Source: Neocallimastix lanati (nom. inval.)
Taxonomy: Eukaryota; Neocallimastigomycota; Neocallimastigomycetes; Neocallimastigales; Neocallimastigaceae
Direction of reading: 5' to 3'
Length of the DNA: 64,000 nucleotides
Assembly: GCA_016946835.1 (NCBI GenBank)
Contig: JACVTC010000130.1
Span: 421,001 to 485,000 of the forward strand
Every line of letters begins with the position of its first letter. The stretch's first letter is position 1. Shown here piece after piece: positions 1 through 11,643 of the stretch. Under the pieces are notes generated by a model. The model was not told where the DNA came from and made no database searches. It saw only the letters and a program-made list of their open reading frames with translations. The position numbers were made by a program, and so were the translations under genes.

Positions 1-1383
1 TATTTATCTATTTTATAATTATTCGTTCATCTGAATAATTATTTAATTGTTTCTATATTATATTATATGTAAAAATCTTACTGACTTAACCATTTTCATT
101 CTTTCCTTTTCGTTCATCAACTTTCTCTTGTTTTGATAAATTAATTTATTTTCATATAAATTAATTATATAAAAGGAATAATTAAAAAAATTATATGACA
201 TATAAATTAATTATAAGATAAAAAAATTAAATTATTAATAATAATAATAATAAATAATAAATATTAAACATTAAATATTAAACATTAAACATTAAAATTA
301 TTAATAATAGAATAATAATAATAAATAATAAATATTAAATAGTAAAGAGTATTTAATAATAAATAATAATGAATAATAATAATAAATAATTAAATAATAA
401 ATAATAAATAATAATTGATAGTATGATAGTACATATAAATAATAAAAACTAATAATTAATGTATTTATTAATATATAATATATATAATAAATAATAAATA
501 ATAAATAATAAATAAAAAAAATGATAAAAATTTAAACAAAAAGATTAATAATAAAAAGATATCTCAAATAAAAAATATATATATTATAGATTTAAATTTA
601 GCGATATTAAAATATTTTGATTTTATTTATGTCAATTTATTATCTTTTTATCCCTTCTTCCTCTAAATGATGGTAAATTAGTAAATTAAATAGACTATTC
701 ATATATATTTTTTTCTTATTTTTTTTATTATTATACAAGAAAACCTTCATTATTTTTGATATATAGAATGAAATGATAATTTAAACTATTAAAAATAATA
801 TTAATAACAAATAACAATACAATAGTTTTGAAATTATGGATAACGTTTAATATTTAAATACATATAAATATAAATACAAATATAAATATAAATATATGTA
901 TAATATACTTTTCTAAATTTTTTTAATATACAATACGGAGATTTAAATTCATTTTAATTTTAAATAAAAAATGTTTTATTTATAACTTTTTAACTAAATA
1001 AACATTTATATCTAATTTTATTTATATATAATAATAAAATAAAATAAAATAAAATAACATTAAAATATAATAAAATAAAATAATAAAATAATAAAATGAA
1101 AAAATAATAGCAAAAACTAACCAAAAAGCTCACTTTATTATTAATTAATGAATTAAATCACATTGAAATATCTTATGATTTTAATAATTTAATTTGATTT
1201 TTAAAATAACTAAAAATATATATATATTTACAAATTTTAATTATAATTGCTTTAATCATTTAATCATTGTTATTATTTATTATTATTATTATTATCATTT
1301 AATTATTATTATTATTATTATTGATTATTTTAATTATTATTATTATTATTATTATTGATTATTTTTAATATTTTTAAATGAAA

Positions 1384-1414
<31 letters not shown>

Positions 1415-1705
1415 TTTTAATGTACCATGATTTATAATAACTTCATATTTTTTTATATATTTTAAAATTTTAAAAGGCTAATATATCTTAAAAATATAAA
1501 AAAATTATTCTTCGAATATTTTTAAAAATAAATAAAAAAAATATTCTATATATTAATCTTTAAAATAAATATGTAAATAAAATATTATTTAAAAATAAAA
1601 TATTATTTACAAAAAATATATATATATACATTTTTTTTGAAATTTTCATTATATATATATATATATAAAACAAAAAAATATTCTTTAAATATATATAAAA
1701 AGTAT

Positions 1706-1753
<48 letters not shown>

Positions 1754-2320
1754 TTTTAAAATTAATATGGCTTTTATGTCTTAAAAATATAAAAATAAAT
1801 ATTATTTAAATATTCTTAAAAAATAAAAAATAAAAAAAAAAAAAAAATTATTTAAAAAAACCAATCTTTTCATTAACATAAAAATTAAAATAAGAGTTTT
1901 ATAAAATCTTTAAACACAATATATAAATAAAATATTCTTAAAAAAAATATTCTTTAAAATAAATATTTAATTAAAAGTTTTATAACAAAATTTTTTTTTA
2001 CCTTCAGGTTTATTAATTTTATAGTATTCATAAAATTAATAATAGAGATATAAAAGTCATTAAAAAAATATTTAATAATATTTTTTTTTTCTTTTTTTTT
2101 TTTTTATTTTTATTATACATTTTAATAGAAATCTTTTATTTATAGTATAAAAGTTGTTAATAAAAATATAAATATATAAATATATAATACAAAATTTGTT
2201 TTATTGTTTTTATAAAATTAATGATATATTAGCTATTAATAAAAATATAATAATAGTAATAATAATAATAATGAAATAATTATTTTAGAAATATTTAATG
2301 ATAAAAATGTTTTCAAATTT
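1..2320. other. AT-rich intergenic DNA, no gene seen
   Basis: This stretch is almost entirely A and T, with interrupted AAT and AAAT microsatellites (about 230-530), AAAAT runs near 1030-1090, ATT runs near 1270-1360, TA dinucleotide runs and a 39-base poly(A) tract at 1713-1751. No open frame of coding character was found on either strand. Confidence 0.7.
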
Positions 2321-3321
2321 ATTGTTGTAGGAACTTTGGCATGAAAAAGAAAATACTCTACATCCAAAGACCTTTAAAATGTGAATAATTAACTTTCTCT
2401 TTATTTACCTTTTTTTGATCTTGTATTTGTGGATTATTAGGTGATAGTGCAATTTAATACTATTTTCTATGTTGGTTGTGGTTGTTATGATTATTTGATC
2501 TAAAGATGAAGTTTACTTGTTTTATATATTTATTCGAATTTATATTTTTCTTTTTTTTTTTTCAGGTTGATATTTTTGTCACCTCTTTTTTTTTTAAAAA
2601 TTGATAGTCAATATATAATTTGACGATCGGTTGTTTCAGTGTTATTATTATTATTTTTTTTTTTTTTTTTTTTGATAACATTTTCCAAGGTTGATTAGTG
2701 CTCAAATTAATTATATATTAAAATGGTACATATTATGTTTACTAGCACGTCTAATTGACTTACATTCTTTTTTTTTTTTTTTTTTATTTCTTTATCATGA
2801 TGACTTGTATTCAGCTTAATGTATTTGTATATATTAGCCTCTGACTTATACTCATCTCATCGTATTTATATATTAGACTGGATTAAAAAATGTACAAATG
2901 AATATTTTGTGAGAAAAGGGAAAAAATATATATATATATATATATGAGCATAAACATATACTAACTTTAGTATTAAAATAATATGATTGTATTTATTATG
3001 AGTGCTTTTTTTTTTTTTTTTTAGATATAGTGTATGAATTTTGATTAATATCTCTAATTTTAATATAAATATCAATTTTATATTCAGTATTTACAAAAAA
3101 GTAAAGTTCGAAATCACTTTATAATAAATATATAAATATATATATTATTATATTTTAATTCATTATGACATTATTCATTTTTTTACTTAAACTCTAATGT
3201 TTTTTTTTTTTATAGTGCCAAATACAGTATTTAATAGATATATAAGGAAATATTTATTAGGAAATATTTTTTTGAAATTTTTTTTGGAATAATAATGATA
3301 TTATTATTATATTTGTAATCA

Positions 3322-3352
<31 letters not shown>

Positions 3353-3745
3353 CTTCAAATAACATCTCATAAGTTGCTTGTTCTTTAATTTTTTAATATC
3401 TAAAAAGAAGTAGTAAGAACTATTTAAATCTTTAATATAAGTTCTAGTAATGAACACTTGATAACTACTAAATTTATATGTAATAATAAAAAGTACCATT
3501 GGTAAATATATCTTCATTATATTTTATAAATAGTTCTTACTTGGAATGAGGATTAAAAGATTATTAAATTTATATTTTTGAATATAAAATTTTGAATATA
3601 AAAGTATTAAATATGTAATCATTGGCTTTTTTATTTTAAAAGAAAAAAAATTAGACTGAAAATACAATTCAGTTGACTTAATTATTTATCTTTTACTTTC
3701 GTATATTATATTAATATATTAATTAAAATTTCTTAAAAAAAAAAA
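2321..3745. other. AT-rich DNA with faint relict-like patches
   Basis: Patches at 2325-2520 and 2680-2760 contain more G and C than their surroundings and may be remnants of old coding or transposon sequence, but every frame is broken by stops and no family motif could be read. The rest is poly(T), TA and ATA low-complexity sequence. Short open frames here are simple-sequence artefacts. Confidence 0.4.
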
Positions 3746-3749
3746 AATT

Positions 3750-4420
3750 ATTAATATAGTGAGGAATAAATTGAATTCTTTGAACCAAGAGAACTACTGT
3801 AATAAGATTTAATTCTCCATTTCCTAATTTTTCAATAAGAATATTAAATTTATTGTGATCACAAATTTCTTTCTTAAGTTCAAGACATTTATACCTATCC
3901 CACCTAACAATTTTTTTTTTTATTTGGTAATAAAAAATGATTCATCTGTGGTAGTTTTTTTTTTGTGGTTGTTATAATAAACTGAGAGTGGTTTATGATC
4001 AAGATACATAAGGATAGTCAACAAAATAAAGACTTGATATTTTATCCAGCATACTTGAGTTGACTAATTGTATGATCCAATATCTGATGAATATCTACCT
4101 CTGGTCCATGAAATAGGTGAACCATTAATCGGGAAGAATAAACCAGTTACCAAGGTTTACTGTTGGTTAATTTATCTTGTAAATCATTGGTGCTCATGTT
4201 AAAGTCTCCAAAAGTAGAATAAATGAATGATTAGTGTGATTCTGAAGCTATGTGAAAACTTCAGAGAATGGATATATTGGACTTGACCGTATCGACAGTT
4301 ACTAAATTAATTGATACTATAGCAAGGTCATATATAAACTTATTAGATCCCCCCTCAAATAACTTATCTCTTAATTCTGAATCTAATGACAAACCAGTTT
4401 ATATATATACAACAAACCTG
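3750..4420 (-). pseudogene. decayed LINE endonuclease (EEP domain) fragment
   Basis: Read on the minus strand, with at least two frame changes, this segment resembles the endonuclease/exonuclease/phosphatase domain of a non-LTR retrotransposon. At about 4215-4180 it encodes TFGDFNMSTNDL, the GDFN box of the family. Further on, at 4130-4080, a WTRGRYSSDI segment matches the SS-x-I-D region, and near 3990 LDHKPL matches the catalytic S-D-H-x-P box with Ser replaced. After that, KIVRWDRYKCLELKKEI (about 3910-3860) resembles the linker between endonuclease and reverse transcriptase. Stops and frameshifts, some at A-runs, make it non-functional. No reverse transcriptase follows. It is on the same strand as the LINE copy at 9901-10936, but the two share no overlapping region for comparison. 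Confidence 0.65.
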
Positions 4421-4639
4421 AGAATTAAATGAAGAAGTAACATTCTTTATAAACGATGAGTCATTAATATATATTAATACAGAGTTCTTTGAACCAATAA
4501 GAGAATAAAAAATCAATAAAATTTAATAAAAACAGAATTCGTTGAATCAATAAAAATAAAAACGACCCTTCATTTGTTTTTTAATTGATTTATTTATTAA
4601 AATTATTTATTTATTTACCTCTTTATTTATTTATTTATT

Positions 4640-7600
4640 TATATTAGGGAAGGACAAACTGGTAATGATCAAGCATTATCTTCTAATTCGGTTATAATTC
4701 ATTACACAAGATGTGATAAATACTATGAATTATAACAATAGTATATAAAAATATCCTGATATGTATTGGAATGATAAAATGAACCAAATACAAACTTCAA
4801 ATCCTGATAAAAAATTACTTCACAACAGTTAATAACAATACAATTCAAAAAAAATAAAAGATGAAAGCTTTGGAGTATTAACACTTCCAGGTTGTTATGA
4901 TGATTTGGTGTAATATAATGAAAGCAATTTAAATTTTGGTATTAACGAAATAGAAATAAATTTAAATAATATAAATTTCGAAAGAAGTGTACCACCTCAA
5001 CTTAACCCTCAAACTACATTTTTAAACGAAAATGATACCTATGCTATTACAGATAGTAAATAATAATCCAGATGATTTAGAAATTAACTAAAAGAAATAC
5101 GTTTAGTATTACTGAAAAAAAAAATGAAGAAAAGTTAGGAGGAGATGACTCTATTAGTATTGGAACGTTTGTAGTTGATATACCGAATGAAATAGTAATG
5201 CAAGCGAATGCAGTAGGTGTGAGTCGATCTGATGTAAGTGGAACTGCTTTTACATATTTTTCAAGTTTTTTTTTTAAAAAAAAAAAAAAAAAAGAGTGAA
5301 CACGATCCACATGATGTCCAATTAAACAATTAAACCCTGGAGATGGAGATTACTTTTATTAGTATTTTTGATGACGAAGATAGAGATTATTTTGTTATAA
5401 TTTTTTGTATTCCAAAAATTCATACTAATGGTGAAGTATTAATTGCTAAAAAAAAAAAAAACATGGATACAGAAATTTACTTTGGAAAAATTAATACTGG
5501 TCATGATATTACTGGACAACAATTTAAAATGATGACGATAAGAAACATTTCTATGTGACAACAAATGCAAATAATGAAATTACTAGTAATACATTAGATA
5601 TCGTTGAACATTATAAATTATAGAGATGTAGATGGAAATACACAAAGTAAAAAACTTAAACGTCATAAAAACCATTTCCAAATTATCAATCATTACAACT
5701 ACCAAACCCCTATTACTTCCAATAGTAATATTGGTCTTGTTTTTGATAGTGCTAAATTCAAATGAAAAAGTATTAGCAGATCATCCAGTAAATGCTATTT
5801 CTTTCAAAGTTCAAGTACCTAATGTTGGAAATGTACAAGAAAACAAACATATAATTACAACTTAAAATAAGGAATATGAAATTACATCAGACCAAGGATA
5901 CGATTCTTTAACTAAAGTTGAAGTGGACATTAACGTAGAAAATGAAGAAGAAAAAAAAAATTATAACAGGAGTTAATGGTAGTAGGTATGGGTAGTAAAA
6001 ATATTAACTGATCTGGATCACCTTCTGAAACTGATATAACCAATTTCAGTGATTTCGTTACATATGCTGACAGACATAGCCTATCTTTTTATAATGGTAA
6101 TTTCTTAGTAATTGTTGTCGATAAAGTTATATATAGAACCTTTACCAGAAACTTACTATGTTTATATATGTTGGCTTAAAAAAAAAATGTGTTTATGAAT
6201 AACGATATTGACAAGCTATTACCTAGAGGATACTTAGATAAAGTCTATGTAGGAAAAATATAAATTGGACTGTTCTTGATGGTGAAGAATTTTATCCTGA
6301 TTACCATTATACTTTACATTTTAAAGATTTAAATAGTAATGAAGTTTATTTATAATCAAAGTTAAGACCGTTTTTTAACAAATGAATCGCATGATTATTC
6401 CGTTGGACCAGCTTATTATAACGAATATATTAGAAATATGTCTAAATTTGTCGTAGCTAAAACAACTAAACAAGGACATCCAAGGTACAACGCCTACTGA
6501 TTATATTAATTACTATAATAATGGAGCTATAGTAGAAAAATTACCTCTCAATATCACATTAGATACTGGACTTTTTACTGATTTAAATGCTAAATACAGA
6601 TCATTCACATATACCAATTATAATGGTAATAGTCACAAAAAGAAAAAAAAAATAGCAGCAAAACTCTTACCAGATTTCACTATTACTTACTAGCTATACT
6701 GCTTAGTAGTTTAATCAAAGATAATCAAAATAATAATTAGTATTTTAGAGTTACTAATCCAATTATGGGCAAAAAATTAGTATTCCTAAAAAAAATGAAA
6801 GTTCAGAAGATGTCATAAATAAAAAAAATATCAACAATCCAATTGTTAAATCAATTACCTTTTTACTTTCGATTTAACAAATGAATGGGATTCTTTCTTG
6901 AAAAATTCTAAAAACTGGAGAGTTAGATAACGACACTTTTTTCAATACTGTTCATTATATTGACCCAGTAACAGGTTCAGAAACTACTTACAGTAAAGCT
7001 GATTATAATATAAAAAAATTTTTTTGAATTAACAATGGATTAAATGTAACGAATATAAATGATAACGATAGCAATCTAACATTCAATATCACAAACCCGA
7101 CAGTAGGAACTGTTAGTATTCCCAAACAAATTATCCCTGAAGGTAATAATATCTTATACATTAGCAAATTTTCATTAAATGGTAATGAAGAAAAAAAGAA
7201 GTTTCAATATAAATGATGATAATAATGGTTTGAATAGATGTATATATCAAAAATATACATTAAATAAATTTCAAACTTATATTGGTATATCTGGTCCTTC
7301 ATCTGAACATAATAATATATCTATAGATGGAAAATTTATATATATTAATGATAGTTATTATATAATAATAAATAATACTAAGGTTGAAAATGATTATTTA
7401 TTTGACAATATAAAAAAAAAAAAAAAAAAAAAAAACATTTATCGAATATTAGTATTACTAAACATAATAGTGATTATAATTATCCATAATTAATATACAT
7501 GTCCATTCAATTTTCATAAAATTATTTTAGATTTATACACATGTAAATATAGACATATATATTGATTGATTTAGATTTAGATACATGTAAAAAAAGACAT

Positions 7601-8380
7601 ATATATAATGATTGATTTATAAAATTTAACCTAATTTCTGTATTTGCATATATATATATATTTTTAAATACACGCATTATAGATAAAACTTATTTAAATT
7701 ATAGACAATTAGTAGAGAACTTCGCCTATACAATAGACTTATCTAATCAATGGTCATCTTTTGTTGGAACAAGATCCGCATATGATACCTTATTTTGTTG
7801 AATATGAAGATCCTGAAACGGGAGAAACAAAAACTTATCCTCAGGCTGTATGTAGCTCAAGCTAAAACATTCGAAATCCATAACGGTCATACTATTTCTG
7901 GTAATTATATTACTAATGGAGCTCATTCAATCACTTCAAATAATCCAACAATTGGAAATATTGATTTTAGTATTAATGTAGCTACTAGAATTACTATAAC
8001 TAGTTATAGAATAGACTTTGGTTCAAAGTATCCTGTTTATATTACCAGAAAAATTAATGAATGGAATGTAAATAATACCGGTTCATCTACATACTTTACT
8101 TTACAACCAAGGAAATACCTTATTAATTTGTAGTATTATATCATCTGGTAGTCAAACAATGATTACTTATTCTTTGCCAAGTAATGTTTCAAATTATTCA
8201 CTTTCAATCAGAAATGGGGTTTATTATTAATCAATATTAATCAATATAATAATAATTCAACATTTATTGTACAATCATCCAAAGGAAGTGTAGTTCAAGT
8301 ACGATTACGTAATATTTAAAATAAAAATTATTTATACGCTCGTGTCTGGTTAGAAGTACCAACTTTTACATTGTAAATCA
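4640..8380 (+). pseudogene. large frameshifted repeat-containing protein gene
   Basis: About 3.7 kb of plus-strand sequence has coding character but jumps between all three frames, often at short poly(A) insertions (for example 5277-5292, 5450-5460, 6179-6187, 7411-7433). Readable pieces include IEINLNNINFERSVPPQLNP (about 4950), SIGTFVVDIPNEIVMQ (about 5155), a TFNITNPTVGTVSIPKQ-like stretch (about 7080), and a C-terminal region from about 7840 ending near VWLEVPTFTL at 8345-8375. Two parts look like diverged copies of one module: a DLTNEWDSFLKNS region followed by DPVTGSETTYS (6870-7000), and a DLSNQWSSFVGTRS region followed by DPETGETKTYP (7720-7845). The style (Asn/Thr/Gly-rich, beta-strand-like, modular) suggests a surface or secreted protein. 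I do not recognise the family and assign no function. A hydrophobic segment near 5700-5750 is the only membrane-like stretch noticed. Confidence 0.6.
7526..7620. repeat. two-copy ~46-bp tandem duplication
   Basis: Two imperfect copies of a block containing acatgtaaa, agacatatatat and tgattgattta lie head to tail between two parts of the large pseudogene. It probably arose by local duplication after the gene was inactivated. Confidence 0.55.
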
Positions 8381-8689
8381 TTATAAAAATACCTAAATAA
8401 TTAAAATATTTAATACACAAATTTTAAAATATGTAAATGAATATTTCTATTATAATCATAGTTTTTATTTATCCACACTTGTTTAAATACTTTAAATATT
8501 TTAAACATAAATTAAACATTTATAATAATAATAACCTTTTTTTTATGTATAATAATTAATAATCATACCATAAAAACATCATAATTTTCTTTTTTTTTTT
8601 TTTTTTAACTTTTTATTAATACATTTCAAATCATTACATTTATTTATTTAATTAATTCATCCATTTTAATTCCTATCTAAACTAATATT
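8381..8689. other. AT-rich spacer between two pseudogenes
   Basis: This spacer follows the last readable codons of the upstream pseudogene and precedes the C-terminal end of the minus-strand pseudogene. It contains a poly(T) run near 8590-8607 and no open frame of coding character. Confidence 0.5.
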
Positions 8690-9464
8690 TAAAATATGAA
8701 TTGACAACAATGCAATCATCATCGTCAGATACAATTAACTCATTAATATTCTTGTAGGCATTATTAGCAGTATCCTAAACGCTTTTAGAAACTTGGGATG
8801 AGCTTCCTTGTCTTGTGGCGGCGCATTCTTCTCATATCTTGTTCTTCCCTAGCCACAGCTAACTTACATTTAAGTTCCTGGATAGACTCATCAAGTAAAT
8901 TCTATGCCGAGTAAGCCTTTCTAATTTTTACTTTAATACTCTGTTTCCAAGTTTCATGATTCTTAATATCTTGTTCAATCTTTTTTTATTTCACTTTTTT
9001 AAATATTTACAGCGAGTAGAGTCTAAATAGTCTTCGTCATCATCGGTTCTTCTTAATCTTTTTTTTTTTTTATCCATTTTCTCAAATTCTTCTCTAAACT
9101 TCTGGTCACTTTCTATTAGATATTAAATTTTGTTTTAAATGCTGAAAAGAAAACCTTATGATTCCATTTTGGAACTTCTACAACATGAATTTATTAACAC
9201 CTGATATCGCTTTTTTCAAATACTTCTTCAAATTTTTTTGGGGTTGAAATTTAGAATGTAGTTTTTTATCTTGAAGAAACTATCCTTGAATTTAGTAATT
9301 CTTTTCACTGACAAAATATTATCCTTGAATTTTCTGCATCTAGAATGAATAAGTTCCTTCATTTTAGCATTGGTTCATGAATGTATACCACAAATAAAAA
9401 TCAACCTTGTGCTGTCAATAGATGTTCCATAACGGCGACAACCCCTATGAAATATATTTTCCAT
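8690..9464 (-). pseudogene. broken gene for an unrecognised basic/coiled protein
   Basis: On the minus strand an ATG at 9464 opens a frame reading MENIFHRGCRRYGTSIDSTR, then RLIFICGIHS, after which frames shift repeatedly. Later pieces include a Lys-rich segment (KKFEEVFEKSD), an acidic patch RRTDDDEDYLDSTR near 9060-9010, and a C-terminal piece reading SSQVSKSV then INELIVSDDDDCIVVN near 8790-8710. Stops occur in every frame. GC content is higher than in the flanks, which marks it as former coding DNA. No domain could be assigned. It lies just downstream, on the same strand, of the truncated LINE at 9901-10936, but beyond that element's poly(A) tail and duplication, so it is not part of that insertion. 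Confidence 0.55.
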
Positions 9465-9533
9465 AATGAACCACAAATTACAGAATGATAAAAATGAAAC
9501 TAATATAACCTAAGAAATGTATATATAATAAAA

Positions 9534-9586
<53 letters not shown>

Positions 9587-9886
9587 AAATATAAAAAAAA
9601 TAAATATAGAAAATTAAAAAAAAAAAAAAAAAAAAAAAAATAATTAAAATAATATGAAGTTTTTTCTTTGTGCTGTATTTATTTGGCAATTATTTAAGTA
9701 ATATAAATGTCTTTGTATAATTTGAAATGGTAAATAAAATTTTTTTATCTTTTTGAATTTTTTTTGTCTTTCTATTCTATTCGATTAATAAAGCTCAGTA
9801 TAATGTAATAATTTTCTGTAAAACAATAAAATATAAACTAGAATGTAAAGGTAAATACAATGTTAGTAGTGAAAGACTATAAAAAG
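9465..9886. other. AT-rich DNA with two long poly(A) tracts
   Basis: The segment contains a poly(A) tract of about 50 bases (about 9535-9584) and a second of about 24 (9617-9641), then ordinary AT-rich sequence up to the LINE target-site duplication. No gene seen. Confidence 0.6.
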
Positions 9887-9900
9887 AGTCCCATCCTTTA
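9887..9900. repeat. LINE target-site duplication, left copy
   Basis: The 14-base string agtcccatccttta occurs here directly before a T20 run, and again, identically, at 10937-10950. On the minus strand this is the poly(A)-side copy of the duplication that flanks the LINE insertion. Confidence 0.8.
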
Positions 9901-10936
9901 TTTTTTTTTTTTTTTTTTTTCGACAGGGAAGAGAATACACTTCCAAAACTTTATTAAATTTTATTTTAAAAAATACATGTAGGTGAAAAGTACATTTGAA
10001 ATTAAAAATAAAAAAATTAAAAAATAAAAAAATAAAAAAGCTCGAAAATACTATGTATTTCGGCAAGTTGTACTATGCGGGAATTTTTCCCTTCCTAACA
10101 AATAAAAAAGAAATAAAACCTAGAAGTAACATCTTTAAAATAGATAGTGTGGTGTCCACTAAACTCTCCCCGGATTCATCATTTATTGAACTACTAGGGC
10201 AAGATTCGTCCATCGTAGAAATAGATGACGATCCTGTATTATCATTATGCCTTATCGGTACGACGTCGACGCTCTTGGATAAGTTTGGTATTTTGCAATA
10301 CCTATCAAATAATAGCTCAAACGAACTACTAATGATAGGTATTGCACTTGTTAAGAATTCCGCCAAGCCCACAATTTTTGGAACAGGTGACTCAGATGAA
10401 CCTTTGAAAAGTAGTTCATTCAATTGTCTCTGTTCCCCACTATCGAAATGTAGCTCATTTAAAACTAAAGTTCCACCAAGAAGGAACAAGTATATATAAT
10501 GATTGATATAATCTTCAAAATTAGAAATAGAGTCATAGGAAGAAAGAGGATTAAACGCTCTAATCTTCCTAAGGAATAAAACATAGAGATCATCGATGAA
10601 ATTTAAAGAATTCCATCTAAAAGATGCAAGAGCATCGCATTTAAAAATCCAATGTTCAAAAGATTTTTTATCTTCGCCACGACAGGGGCAAGACTTGGGA
10701 CAATCTTCTGAAACTCTACCCATTCTAATAGCAATAGTAGTATTGTATTTATAACCACAGCGTAAACGAATAATCCACGAAAACCCTAAGTTGAATTGGG
10801 GATATTTTAAGCTAAGCATAATTATAGCTTTATTGTTTGAGAACTTATTATAATCGTAATTTTGACCTTTAATACCTTGAAATTTGGAAACTGATTTCCA
10901 GTAACGTTCTAAAATATCGTCATATTTTTCACATTT
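9901..10936 (-). mobile_element. 5'-truncated LINE (non-LTR retrotransposon) insertion with poly(A) tail
   Basis: On the minus strand this is the 3' end of a LINE. It starts inside coding sequence (KCEKYDDILERYWKSVSKF) and stays in frame to a stop at 10073-10075, giving about 287 codons. A zinc-binding box, C-x-C with a downstream E-H-W-x-F-x-C (residues reading SCPCRGEDKKSFEHWIFKC, about 10690-10635), is typical of the region just after the reverse transcriptase of LINEs. The final part is Ser/Asp-rich and ends in a hydrophobic stretch. A 3' UTR of about 150 bases ends at a 20-base poly(A) tail (T20 at 9901-9920 on the plus strand). A perfect 14-bp direct repeat flanks the whole unit, as expected of target-primed reverse transcription. 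The open frame and intact duplication suggest a recent insertion. The reading frame extends by chance into host DNA to 11068. The polymerase and endonuclease are missing, so the copy is dead on arrival. Confidence 0.85.
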
Positions 10937-10950
10937 AGTCCCATCCTTTA
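10937..10950. repeat. LINE target-site duplication, right copy
   Basis: Identical 14-base partner of 9887-9900. It marks the 5' truncation point of the minus-strand LINE copy. Confidence 0.8.
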
Positions 10951-11208
10951 AATAAAGTCTTAAACATAAGCTTTTGGAGTAAATCAATCTCCCACATTTC
11001 CATTTTATAATAGCTACGTGAGAGTTTAAATAATACAATAGAAAATATATATATATATATATATACAAAATAATGCTAAATTAAAAAATACAATAGATTC
11101 ATTACAATGATAATATAATGTAGAAACTACATGATATTATTAATTATACAACACCAATGTTTCTATATATCCAGTTTAAAGCAATACATTTCAATTATTA
11201 CTTATCAA

Positions 11209-11247
<39 letters not shown>

Positions 11248-11356
11248 GTATTTTATTTTTTTTTTTTATCTTTTTTTTCAATAGTTTAATATATTTTTTA
11301 TTTTTTTTATTTTTTTTTTTTAGTTTTTTTTTTAGTTTTTTAGGCTTAATAAAAAA

Positions 11357-11406
<50 letters not shown>

Positions 11407-11643
11407 TTATTTATTTATACAAATAAATATATAAATATAACGGATAAATGATAATGAAATATCAAAAAAAAAAAAAAAAAAAAAAAATTTTTTTTTGAAT
11501 GATAGAAAAATGACTAATAGTAATTTTTTTTTTAAAAAAATAAAAAAAAAAAAAGATAATAAAAATAAAAAATTTATATATAATCAATATTCAATTATTT
11601 TTATTATTTATTTATTTTATTATTATATTATTTATTTATTTAT
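10951..11643. other. AT-rich DNA 3' of the SYLF gene
   Basis: This stretch holds homopolymer tracts (A-run of about 33 at 11210-11242, another near 11464-11486), long T-rich runs, and an ATTT tetranucleotide array at about 11358-11406. It lies between the LINE insertion and the 3' end of the SYLF-domain gene, and no other gene is seen. Confidence 0.6.

Noticed and set aside
9996-10499. 167-residue open frame on the plus strand opposite the LINE
   Set aside because: It lies antisense to the recognised LINE coding frame, which carries the zinc-binding box; the plus-strand frame is a shadow.
10951-11068. N-terminal extension of the LINE open frame to an ATG at 11068
   Set aside because: It lies outside the target-site duplication, includes a TA-repeat-derived Tyr/Ile run, and is host DNA that happens to stay open.
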